Of a stretch of 64,000 nucleotides of DNA, positions 1-12,800 are shown piece by piece. Numbering within the stretch: position 1 is the first letter of the stretch; each line of letters opens with the position of its first letter. The notes under the pieces were generated by a model. It did no database searches and had not been told where the DNA came from. It saw only the letters and a program-made list of their open reading frames with translations. The stretch is from Opisthocomus hoazin (lineage: Eukaryota > Chordata > Aves > Opisthocomiformes > Opisthocomidae). The position numbers and the translations under genes are program-made. Where the stretch lies: NCBI RefSeq assembly GCF_030867145.1, contig NC_134414.1:77366504-77430503 (forward strand), given 5' to 3'.

Positions 1-706
1 AGTTAGGCAAACACTCTCCTAAACCTATGTGTCTTTACAAGTGACTGGTGTAGTCAACACATGGGTGTTGCAGGGGTTTTTTGTTGGATGCTGATTGTCA
101 GGAATGCTGGGTGCTAGCCTGCAATACTGTGCTGGCCCACAATGCCTTTCTAAGGATGCTCTGGTTCCTAAAATAACATGAACTCCTTTGCAAATCCAGT
201 CCTGAGTTATTACTGTTTTATAATAAGTTGTCAGAATTACGAACACTGTGAAAATTGAGTTGTTGAAGATTAGTTGCTGCTACTAAAATATCTTTTTCTT
301 TTCCCCTCAAACCAGACTGATAGTTCTCTTCAGTTTCTTCAACAGTTTGAGAATCATTAGTATTACTACTTGATTTGAACGTATGACCTGGGTATAACTT
401 GAAATAGGTCAAGCATTCCACTGTATGTCCCAAGTGATGATTTTTATTTTAATAATTTCTGAGAAGTTTTTACCACTTTACCTGTTGTAAAGAATGCTTC
501 TTAGTTTTCTGGGATTCTTTACAGGAGTATTCAGACTTTACTATCTAGAGGTTAAGGTTAACATTAATAAAATATCCCAAAAAGGCTAAAATATACAGAA
601 GAATCTTGCTTTTTCTTAACTTTTGCAGTTTTAGTGACATTTCAAAAGGGGAAAAAAACCCATATAAACTTCTGAATTCTCCTGTTTAATGCTTCTGCTT
701 TTCCAG
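1..706 (+). other. TSGA10: TSGA10 intron (3' part), upstream of first visible exon
   Basis: AT-rich intronic sequence ending in the acceptor cttttccag at 698-706. I looked for the preceding TSGA10 exon (the segment before LLNEK) and did not see it. No repeat family was recognised. Confidence 0.7.
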
Positions 707-822
707 TTTATTGAATGAAAAGACAGAACAGAGCCTTTCAGAGACTCAGCGAAGCCTTGTTAAGAAAAAATATGAAATGCAACTTACCCAAGAGAAAATT
801 ACGCTTTTGAATGAAAAAATTG
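707..822 (+). CDS. TSGA10: TSGA10 exon a (first exon in window)
   Basis: This internal exon is flanked by acceptor ttttccag and donor gtgagt. It starts with the last base of a split codon and ends with the first base of the next (phase 1). It encodes 38 residues from [17 protein letters not shown] to LLNEKI. The match is to human LLYENTEKDLSDTQRHL and KKKYELQLTQEKI. The peptide is charged, heptad-like and proline-free. A short ORF opening at the ATG at 811 starts inside this exon and reads into the intron; it is not a separate gene. Confidence 0.93.
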
Positions 823-3800
823 GTGAGTGACAGATACAGTTTTTGTAATAAAATTCAATATGCTATTTGTTATAGTACTGCTTGTTTCTTTATTTTTCCT
901 TATGGATTGAAAGTAAAAGTGTTGAATGCAAATAAATATACTATTGACAGATTTAACATTTCAAGTGCAAAACATCTGTTTTCTTTTGTTATTGTGAGGT
1001 TTTTGCATTTTAAAATGTGATAAAGCTCTTGCAAGTGAGTTTCAGTGACAGTACATACTGTCAGCTGAACAATGTTTGGTGGTACCAATGTGCAGTGTCT
1101 CAGCATATCAGCTATATTTACGATCCGCTGAGGTGGCAGTGGCACCTCTCAGCATCATAAGATGATGACGATGGAATCAGGAAAACATCCTTTATAGTAT
1201 ATATCCTATATTATATGTTGCACCTTTTTTGTATTGTGGGAGTAAAGGAGGTAGGTAAAGAAATTATTTATTATTCCTGCAGTGCCAAGGAATGTGTTCT
1301 GACTTACAAAATTACAACTGTAGTGTGTTAGAAGTCTTTTATTATTTTCTACAGATGCAGTTGACGTAATCTGTTGTCAAATGCAGTGCTCCATTTGTGA
1401 AGGGAAAATTAAGCTAACCTGCAGCTAATGACATCTACTGTTAGCACTGCTTTATGCTATTAAAATACATTGTTTTCTGTCACTTACAAATTTCAAACTC
1501 TGGTTATTTGGATTTAAACATTTTATTCAAGATGAACATTTCATTTGAATAAATAAACATTTCATTCAAAGTGAGCTTCACTTTTTTTAATGCTTTGGCT
1601 AAAGTGTTTAAGCCACTCCTGAGAAGCCACTCCTGAGAAGCCTCGAAAAAATATTATTTGTCCACGTTAACATCCACATATTTTATTTTAAAAGTCCTAT
1701 ACTGCTGGTACAGTACAGTAGAGACTTAATGTTTGATAGGCATGTCAATCTATGTGTTACTGCATGCTTTTGATTGTTCCCAGGAAATGTGTCCAAATTA
1801 ACCATATTTTAAGCCTCAAAAAAAAAAATCAATTCATTAAAGCTGAATGGAGACTTTTCAGAATTTGAGAGGAACTACAGCGTAGGTGTGGGCAGAGAAT
1901 GTACTGAGAAGAAAGTTGAGAGGTTTTAACTTGCAGGATCAATAAAGAGAGGATCCTGAGATTACAGTTTCGATGAGGCAGCATAATCATTGTAAAATAG
2001 GTAGGAAAAGTAAACTTAATAAAGAGCCAGGAGACAAGTGAAGAATAGGGATATTGGCTGGATAAGAATTTGCAGCAAGGAGGATTGGTTATCAGAGGAG
2101 ACTGTAAGTAGGAAACAGCAAGACTGGGAGTCAGTGAATGGAGAAATTGAGTGTGGGGGTGGCACCATGGAAAGCTGGGGCAGTGCAAGAAGTCAGAGAC
2201 TGAAAATTAATAAAGTGAGGGGAGGGAGTGAATAAGGATCAGAGACATCCAGTGAAGAGAGCTAGTATGAAGTGGTTAAAGAGACTGGAAAGATCCTTAA
2301 AATTGGATGACTAGTTCAGAGATTGTGGGTAAGACTTGGAGCTATTGGACACGCACTGTGACTAGAACCTGTGAGCAGCTATACAGACAGAATATTTAGG
2401 ACTTGGACAATAATGCTGGAAGCAGGAGAAAGATTGAAAGTAAAAGGAGATTGAGATGGAAAATGTGGATTTAGGAGTTTAGTATGGTAGGGAAGGAGTC
2501 TAGGATGAGAAACCTTAAGACTTGGGGCTGACAAAAGTGAAGAGAAAGAATGTGCAGTTAATGGTATCTTGTTGGAGAAGATGGAAAGAAAGTGTATGTG
2601 CCCACTAGAGAACCTTTTCCCTTTTGGAGTCTGGAATGGAACTAGGGATTTCCAAGTCTTGTGTTACCTATTCTTGTCAGCAAAATAATGTACACTTGGC
2701 ACACTGTCTCTTTCCAGTGCTTGTCCGCGGAGGGAACAGCAGTGTAGTCCCCCCCAGTGGTTCAACTTCTATGTCCTGTGACACACAACGGGAATCCCTA
2801 TTGTGCTTTTTGTTTTTCACACAAGTTAAGTAACTTATTTCAGAGTTGGGAATGCGTGTCTTAAGGTTGTCTCTACTACTTAACAAATAAACCCTGGTAT
2901 ATTTTTTTTAACTCATAGTATTGTTTTTAATTAGACTATCATGTGGTGTTTTTCTGTAGGAGCCTTGCTGCAACCTTTGCAGAGTTTTCTAGGGAGTAAA
3001 TCAGTGTTGTCTAGTGAAGCAAGCTTGTCTCTCAGATCTTCTCCTTAGCTGAAAATACAGTGAATAAAGCAGGTAATTGCAGAAAGAGAAAGCACAGGCT
3101 ATTTAAAATGTTAAACGTTGTTCTGCAGTATTTTATACCACTGCTGTCTGTACATTGAATTTTGGGGTGAGACACAATGAAACTTTTCAGAATTCCTCAC
3201 TAACTATAGATATGACCTATTTTCAGAGTGCCTGATTTGAGACTTCAGTTATTAATTTTCAGAAATGTTGAACCCTGGGGCAGCACCCATGGTTGTTTTT
3301 TTGGACATGTAATACTTCCTGTCCTGCAAATTTAGGTCACAGTTTGGGCATCCAAAATAATCAGATAGCATTTTAAATTGACCTTTGTGCCTCTATTCCT
3401 TCTCTGTAAAATAGTGAGAATGCTTAGAATCACAGAATGGTTGAGCTCTGAAGGCACCTCTGAAGGTCATCTTGTCCACCCCTCCTTCTCGAGCAGGGCC
3501 ACCTAGAGCCAGTCGCCCAGGACTGTGTCTAGATGGCCGTTGAATATCTTCAAGGAAGAAAGTAATCTCTCCCTGGGGCAACCTGTTCCAGTGCTCAGTC
3601 ACCCTCACAGTGAAACGAAAAGTGTTTCTTGATGTTCAGAGGGAGCCTCCTGTGTTTCAGTTTGTGCCCATTGCCTCTTGTCCTGTGACTGGGTACCACT
3701 GAAAGGGCCTGGCTCTGTCCTCTTCGCACCCTCCCTTCAGGTATTTATACACATTTATGAGATCTCCCCCTGAGCCTTCTCCAGGTTAAACAGTCCCAGC

Positions 3801-6800
3801 TCTCTCAGCTTTTCCTCATAGGAGAAATGCTGTAGCCCCTGAGTTATCTTCGTGGCCCTTCATTGGACTCTCTCCAGTATATCCATGCCTCTCTTGTACT
3901 GGGGAGCCCACAACTGGACCCAGCCCTCCAGGTGTGTCTCACCAGTGCTGAGTAGAAGGGAAGGATCACCTCCCTCGACCAGCTGGCAATACTTTCCTTA
4001 ATGCAGCCCAGGATACTGTTAGCCGCCTTTGCAGCGAGGGCACGCTGGTGGCTCCAGTTGAACATGGTGTTCACCCTGAACCCCAGCTTTCCTGCCGAGC
4101 CACTTTCCAGCTTGTGTACTGGTGCCTGGAGTTGTTTGTCCCCAGGTGCAGGACTTTACACTTCCCTTTGTTGTTGTTGACACTCCTGTCAGCCCCTTTC
4201 TCCAGTCTGTCAAGGTCTGTCTGGATGGCAGCATGACCCCTCTGGTGTATCAGCCACTCTCTGTTTTGTGTCATTGGGAAAATTCCTGACGATACACTCT
4301 GCCCCGTTATCCAGATCATTAATGAAGAGGTAGACCAGGAATGGACGCAGTATTAACCCCTGAGGCACACCACTAGTTACCCACCTTCACCTAGACTTTG
4401 CGCCGCCAATCACCACCCTCTGAGCCTGGCTCTTCAGCCAGTTTTCAGTCCACCTCACCGCTCATGCAGCCCATATGTCAGCAGCTCCTCTATGAGTATC
4501 TTATGGGAGATACTGTCAAACACCTTATTGTACTCAAGGTAGACAACATCCACTGCTCTCCCCTCATCCACCAAGCCAGTCGTTACATCAGAGAACTTTG
4601 TCAATTTGGTCAAGCATGACTTCCCCTGAATGAAGCCATGCTGACTACTACTGATGATTTTCTTGTCCTTAATGTGCCTGGAAATGGTTTCCAGGATTAG
4701 CTGGATCCATCAGGATTTTCTTTAGAGCCAGGTTTGAACATTGTCTTAGCAGATTCCAGAGCCATGTATCCAAAAATATGGGGTGGAAATCTGAGTGCCT
4801 TTCATCTTGTGTTTTGAAATAGGGAAAGATTCTGTGGAAAAAAACAGAATGTGAATGTATTCTATGATGTCCCTAGAAGACTGAGTTACAGATCATTTTA
4901 ATTTGGATGTTTTATCTCCTGGAAGTGGTTAATAAGTATCATTCAATAAGCCAAATTACACTGATATTTAAAGAGTAATTTGCAGCCTGCATGGTTTTTA
5001 TGAGATGTAAGATGCACTCTAAGAAGAGTTTCTGTGGTTGTCCTCTGCAAATGCAATGTATGTAGATCATATAAGGATTGATTCTCTGACCATTTAAAGG
5101 TAAATGTAGTGTGTAACACCTTATTAGCTGAAAGAAGATAAGGAGAGACATCTTTCAGAATTTGATTTTGTAATGAGTAGATGGCTTTTTTCATTACTAT
5201 CTTTGCATTTTTTAAGTGGTGTTGAATTTTATAAATGCATTACTCTTACATAAAGTTCATTTAAATAAAAAAATATTTCAGAAAAAATGGCTAATATATA
5301 TAATAATGGCTATCAATATATTATAATCTATAATATATAATAATCGCTATCAATCTCTTACTTCAGTGGTCATTACACGCTATAGTCTACATATTGCTTC
5401 TGTATATTGTAATTCTGTTTAAGCCTTTATTGTTATAATGGCTGAGAAAATTATTTTTACTGATCTAAACATTTGCTGTATAGATAGATTTGTTTTGAGA
5501 CAAGTAATTTAATGCCTTGATCTAAGGAAGAATGCAGTTCTATAAATACCAGTTGGATTACTTACATGTTTCGAAAAGGTACGTGCTTCGTTGCTTTCTT
5601 GAAGAGGAGCTTTTGCCATATTCTTTTATGCTTTAGAAGTATAGCAGAAGAATTTTTATTTTTTATTTCAAATGGGTTGAATTAATAAAAATGAGAACTT
5701 TCTGATTGTGTCCAGGTAACTTTTCAAGACAAAGTCGTGTACAACAAGAGGAGATCTGTGCTTTGAAAGAAACAGTTGCACAGCTTGATAAGGAGAAGGC
5801 ATCTTTGCAAGACTCCGTGGAACAAGGAAGAGAGAAGATTGCCACTTTTGAGGAAAGCCTTGCAATTAAAGTATGTTCTAACATGTAAACAGTCACATAG
5901 TCACAAAAGGTAAATAGGGAACAGATCTGTTGGGTCATCACACGTATCTTATATTGGTATATACAACAGTGCTCAGTGCTGACCTAGTTCTGCTCCAGTT
6001 TCAAGGTAACAATAAAACTCATGTTGACTACAAAGCAGTAGGCCTAAGCGGTACTGAGCATCTCATGTTTGGTGTTTTGCATGGTGTATACTTAGCAAGA
6101 GACAAGGCTTTAAGTACTTTCCTGAAGTGGAGAAGAGTAAATTAGCCAATAAAATATTCTGTTTATCATGAAATTTAGCCTGAATTCTTCCTTAGGGTCC
6201 ACTGATGTTAAAGATTCAGGGTGTCAAGTAATATTGCCTCTGTTGTCATTGAAGATGGATCTGATTCTTTTCACCTTAACGTATACTACACAGTGTGATT
6301 TCAAACTATATAATGAAGCTGCTTAGTTCTTAGTTCTGAAACATTATTTTTTACTTCAGCTTAAGTCGTCTGGATACTGATTTAGGATAAACTAAAGAAG
6401 GTATTTTTTTAAGTGTTCTGATTGTTAACTCAAGAATTTGCATTGATTTTTAACAAAATCATAAAAGATATTGCAGGACAGGCTAAAATCATCTTGCCAT
6501 AAGCACTAACTTTGCATTTTTAAAACTGTGAATTGTACAGTGGTGTGCCTTTTAGAGAAGAGATGGCTGTGTCTCGCCTATCTTACGTCTCCAGTGGAAG
6601 ACATTTCCTTAGCCTATCTATGCTTCTTTTAATATATGTATACAAAGGCAAGGGAGTAAAGTAATATACTTTGTGATGGAATTCTTATTCTATCAGTTAC
6701 AAGCTACCAGACTCTTGTAGTTTATTCATGGTAAAAAAACTATGATAACTTGTTTAACAGGTAGAAGACATCATTTAGTTTTGAGAGTGTGAGACAAATG

Positions 6801-9800
6801 CTACCTTTAGAATGACAAAGGATTAAAAAATGTAATTAAAATTATTATATTCTGCAGAAGATAACAGTATTTCTTCCTTTATTTGCCAAATTAGATTATC
6901 AGAATTTTCAGCTCTAAACAGTACACGATGAAACTTGAAAAATCACAATCCATTTTGCATTAAATAGTTAAATTTATCAGCTAGCTGAATAAAAGGAAAA
7001 TATAAACAAACTGTTTTTTTTTTTCTTTCCAATTTACACTGAGGAGTGGTGAGAGGTTTATTTTAATTTTGTATTTCTTTTCAAGGAGAAAATAATTTCA
7101 GATTTGAAGATTCTGATTTCTGAGTTGGAGCATTCCACAAAGTAAGGATGAAATGTCAAGATCATTACCAAATTTTGGTTAATTTAGAACATTAAATCAA
7201 CAATTGAATCATGAGATGTGCTAATGTATAAATATTTTTTTACTCTATTAAATATTAAAATGTTACAGCTTTGTTTCATGACTTGCAAATTTAGCCACTG
7301 GAAAAGCTGTCATTTGTATTAGGTTGGGCAGTATTGTCATACCTGAAGTATTTCTTATTTGCTGCATAGAAAATCTACTGAAGCACTCTGTGTCTGTGAG
7401 AAAGATATCATCCGTCTGCGTCAACAGCTACAAGAAACCAACAAAGAACTGGCACAGACTAACAAGAACAGAGAATCATTAGCTCAGGAGAAAGACAGGT
7501 TACAAGAGCATCTTTCTAATATTAAGCAAGAAAATCAGGTATATTTGTACAGAGAACCTTTGACTAAAAAGGAAAATGTTGTATTTTTCAAGTAGTGCAT
7601 AGAATTGGTGGGTCCTTATCTGAAGTAAATCTGCAAACTAGTTTTTAAGCTCATTTTTCAAACTGTGCTTTTTCCCTTATTGTCAGCTTACTTGTATAAA
7701 GAGGACCAGCTATTCTTATGTAATGGTTTGGATGTTTATGTTGAGTAACTGCTAATTAATGTTTTTTTCTGATCTTCATGTAAAAACGCTGTGGCAGTTA
7801 TAACTACTGCTTATAGGGAAAAGTACTATAAAGGAGGCAGCGAGTATTTCTTACACTGTGCTGTGACTGGCCTAGAGCACTTACAAGCTTATGAATTTGA
7901 CTTGCTAATAATTTAAGACAATACACGTTTTAATAGCGTTCAAAACTTTATTAATAGTATTGTATTTACATTCCTTTAAAGTGGCTTTTGGATAAAAGAT
8001 GCTGGAAATATTTGGTTATAATACAAGATTACATTATCTACTGTGTTATTTATCTGTGTGCAGTTACTAATGGAAGTAGTTAAAATACTTAAAACTAAAG
8101 TGTCATCTCATGCACACACAATGTTCATGCAGCAATGTATTTTCCAAGCAGCTAGAAATTAAGCTTAATACCTGTAGTAGTTCATCACTATATAATATTC
8201 TGTTTTTCCTTCTTTATATTCAACCTCTTGCCGTCACTTAGGTTTTCTGATACTTGCTCAGTTCTCTGCACTTTTTTTACTGCTTAGGGTATCTTTGTCT
8301 TTGAAAATACTTTTTGCTCTCCTAGCTTTCTCTTCCTCTAGAAGTGATACCCAGTTTTGAAGGAGCAGATTAACTTCACCTGATTTTAGCTATATAAAAG
8401 TTTTCAGGCATTAAGGCTCCTTTTGAAGAACAGCCTTCCAGAAGGAGATTCATCCCATCCAAGTTTTTAATGTGATCCATTTTACCTCTCTCCCTTTATT
8501 ATAGAGGAAACATAGCTAACTAGATCAGGTGCCTAATTCTGCACTGCAAAAATTAGGTGAGAGGAATCTCATTCTAAATAACTCTTCTCTCAAACGTAGT
8601 GCTCTGTTCTCTTTAGCGCCCTCTTTGAGTACCCTAGAGAAGTCAAGGTCCATAGTAGCGAGCATTACTAGAAACACGGATTGCTGAAAGAGATTACTCC
8701 AGGGAATCGGTACTCTGAAGCTTCTCTCAGAATCACAGTTGATACTGATGGGTTCAGCTGGTACAAAACACAGCCTCCTGTTGCTTCTAGCTACTTTCAA
8801 AAGCTTCAAGGTTTTCTTTGCAGTGCCTGGATGCTTGTGGAAGGAGTTAGAAACAAAAAGTCTTAGCCTCACAGGATCAACTACTTTTTAATGGACTTGC
8901 CTCTATAATGTGTATTGGTTCTTCAATTAATTTAGGTGATACTCAAAGTATTTAAAGTAGCATTCTAATTTCTTCACTTGGGCTTACTGGAAAAATTCAC
9001 CAATTTCCAGAGCACCTTTCTCAGCAAATTGCAGCCTTTTCACAACAGGAATAGGGGTTTCTCCATAGCTTCCTCCACACCCCTCTCCCCCCTCACCTTC
9101 CCCCAGTTCTTGCAGCTGAGTGTCCTCATAATAATTTTGTAAGGAAGAGTTTCTGAACAGGGCAGTTTAAAACAGCCTTTTTGCAGGTTTTTTTCCTCAT
9201 TCTGTTTTCTTTCTCAAGCAATAGTTGCCTGAAATTCTGTGTGCATTCTCCTAATACGTGTGGCTTTTTTTCTCCCGATCAGGAGATTAGCACTTAATTA
9301 GTTAATCCAATTTTTTAGCTGTCTTCTGCTTTTTTGAATGTGGGCTTTTAAGAGACTGTAACATGTAAAAAAGAGGGAGCTGACTCTGAGCCTGTCTGGT
9401 TAAATGGGGCAGACTATTTTTTTTATGACCATCTAGCTGCTAAATATACCATCTGTATTTTTCTTCTGAACTGCTACATTCTTTTATTGAATTTTTCTTC
9501 TAAGAAGATTTAGCATTATTTGTAAGTCAAAGAAACAAAATATTTTTGAGAAATGCAAAATTTTTTAATAGAAATATATGTGGTTTAGATTTTATATAGC
9601 CTTTAAATAACAAATTAATAAAATCATAGGCGTTAGATACGCACTAATTCTGTGTTTTTGTAAAGGTACAGACAGTATACTTTAACCTTTTGAAACAAAT
9701 CTTTCTTCATAGATACTATATAAAAAACTAGCACAGTGCCAAAATGAGCTTGATGATATGAAGTCAAAAGCCCAGGATTCAAACACAGATATTGTCAGGC

Positions 9801-12800
9801 TGAAGGGTGTACTGAAGTCTAAAGTGAGTATATGGATTAAACCTGTTAATAAAAGCTGTTGTTTTAACTAAACATGAAATTTTAACCGTATTTCCATGGA
9901 AGAATTTGCTTCCTAGACAAAACTGATTTGCATTCTACTAACATGTTTTTAATAGTTTGAACATACTTCTTTGCTGTTTTTTGTAGTACGCAAGTAATGA
10001 AGAATATTTCATTGTGTTTTTATATATATATATACAGATGTGTGTTTATTTAACTCAAAAATTTAGACAATGAATAATACAGACACTTGGAACTCTCTTG
10101 TCTTTATTACCATATGTGATTAATAGTAAAAAAACCCAAACAAACTTCTGCAATATATTGCTGTACCTTGTATTTGTAATGTTAATCTATCCATTTGTAA
10201 CCGATGCCTTTTGAGAATTCAAATGTGGCCATCTTGAACAAAACACTGATTCTTGAGAAGTCTCTCAATGTTTTGACTAAATGGCAAAGTTTTCAGTGGA
10301 AAGAGAACATCCAATACCTTGTCATACCTGTAGATCTATAGGTAGCCCTATTTTGTGACGCATACTGTGAATTACTAAACAAACAAGCTTTATGTGTTAG
10401 GAGAGAGAGAACTGTGAGCTTTTGGAGAATTACCACAAAGCCTGTGAACAAGGAGAAAGTTGGGAAGCAAAATGCCATCAAGCAGAAGCAAAGTGTAGCT
10501 CTGTTAGACGGGCACTGGTCAGTGTGGAGTCTGAGAACCATAGGTTGAAAGAGAAAATGGATTCCCTTGAAACAAAAATGGAGCAAGTAAGTTGAAATCA
10601 TTCCTTCCATAGTTCAACGTTGAAATAGTCTGGTAGTATTTTAAGCCTGCAGCTGTTTAAAATTATGCTTAATGCCATTTCTTGTATTTTAGCAATATTT
10701 GCTACAATGAACTATATGGAGTTTGAGCTTATTAAATAACATGACTAGAGTTCCACTAGTTTCACTTGGGAAAAAAATCTTAAAAAATAATAGCATATTT
10801 CAAGGAAAAAAATATTATCAATTATAAAATGCTCTCATGTTTGGATTACTAAAGCCATAATGTCACACCCAACTGCACAGCATACCTGAAAAATACCTAG
10901 TGCTTTGTTAGCTGTTACATTCCTCTCCCTGCTTTTCTTGCTTCCCACTTTTCAACCTTCTTTCCACTGCTTTGGGTGTCCCAAAGATCCTCGTCCCGCC
11001 TGAAAAACTGAAGAACTTCAAGGGCAATGCACATAATGACTTTGAAAATACGTTATGAACATATAAACTATCTTCTGGTTTTGGGTTGTTAAAGTTTTTG
11101 TTGCAGATCATCTCTGCTTCCTGGAACACCTCTCCTATGAGGAAAGGCTGAGAGAGTTGGGGTTGTTCAGCCTGGAGAAGAGAAGGCTGCGGGGAGACCT
11201 TAAAGCAGCCTTCCAGTACCTGAAGGGGGCCTGCAGGAAGGATGGAGAGGGACATTTTACAAGGGCATAGAGTGATAGGACAAGGGGGAATGGCTTCAAA
11301 CTGAAAGAGGGTAGATTGAAATTAGATATAAGGAAGAAATTCTTTACTGTGAGGGTGGTGAGGCACTGGAACAGGTTGCCCAGAGAAGCTGTGGCTGCCC
11401 CCTCCCTGGCAGTGTTCAAGGCCAGGTTGGATGAGGCTTTGAGCAACCTGGTCTAGTGGAAGGTGTCCCTGCCCATGGCGGGAGGGGTGGAAGTACATAA
11501 TCTGTAAGGTCCCTTCCGACTCAAACCATTCTATGGTTCTATGATTGCGTAGGCTACTGAGGACTACCCGTGTATGTTAGATGTTCAAGAGAAACTGAGC
11601 TGCTGCTGTTCAGGAAATGGATGCAAACAGCACAGGAAGATTGTGTGGCAGATTTTGACATTTTTTGAATATAATAAAACTGGTACATGGTCCTAGTTTG
11701 TCTAGCCAACCTCAAACAGGTAGCGATGTCATCCTTCTAATTCTTTCCCACATGCCTGCTATTACGTATCACAATAAACAGGCCTCTTCCTGAAAACTCT
11801 GTCAACAAATCGAGTCAGAAATCCAGATGGATATCATATTCGGGTTCATAGCAGTTACATGTAAGACACATATCTAGAACACAGAAGTTTTTATTCAAAA
11901 AATCTTAACGTCCTTAGCAGTGCCCTGTGTTCCTTGTGCTTTTTTTTAGGTAGGATGGGGCTAGAATTAATGTGACATGCTCCACCTAGAATCATCTCTT
12001 TTGATGTCATTCCAAAGAAAATCTTTCAAGGAAGTCACAGCGCTTTCTCTCTCCCTTTGCTTTTGTCAACCTTCCAGACTCATTCTGCCACCTACTGAAA
12101 GTCAAGTAGTTAAAAGTGATCAGAAATACAACTCAGGTGTCACTGGGCGAAGTACAGGAAAGCTGTACTTCGACTGTATTTAATTTAAAATATACAAAAT
12201 TCTGAATGCCTTTAGCCAGAACTGCTGCTGACTTGTGGACTTCTCTTTAGTGTGGCTTCTGTCATCTTAGTCATGCCCGACTTTACAGGTGACAGCAGTA
12301 TGACTGACAGTATCTCTGCGCTCACTGATCGTCTACATGCAAGAATACATTTTATTGCTAAAATAAGAGAATCTAATCTGAAAATGGAATGGGGCCTATG
12401 GCAGAATTTTGAACCTTATTAGCTCTGCAGAAGGAGTAGAATTCTAAGAATAGAGTCCAGAATGTCAGTAGCTGATTTTGGTGTCAGAAGCAAGAACTCT
12501 TCTCTTTAGTTTTTGTATATGGGCATTATTTAAATAAATAACTAAAGTTTGTTCCAGAATACAAGACTATTGTCTCTTAAAATTCACCACAATTACTTAG
12601 AGATATTTTTGTAAGATTTTGGAAGCAGTTTTAAATTTTCTTTGCCGTAGAGTTTTGATTATCTGATATTGCTTTACTGTAGCATTTAACAACAGAAGCA
12701 GCATACAGGTCTCGGATATCTGCCTTAAGCAAGTCTCTTGTGAAAATGGAAGGAGAGCTTCAAAACATGCATCAGGAAAGAGTCTCTATACTTGCAAATC

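Larger units (their letters stand above)
823..5715 (+). other. TSGA10: TSGA10 intron a-b (4.9 kb)
   Basis: The intron has a gtgagt donor and a tccag acceptor. It holds a purine-rich block at about 1,840-2,620, a minus-strand CR1 at 3,427-4,725, a 14-bp tandem duplication at 1,610-1,637 and an AT-rich duplicated segment at 5,293-5,354. No other coding sequence was found. The small ORFs here are CR1 remnants or chance frames. Confidence 0.85.

Noticed and set aside
11135..11446. Minus-strand ORFs of 103 and 115 codons
   Set aside because: They are antisense shadows of a CR1 copy.
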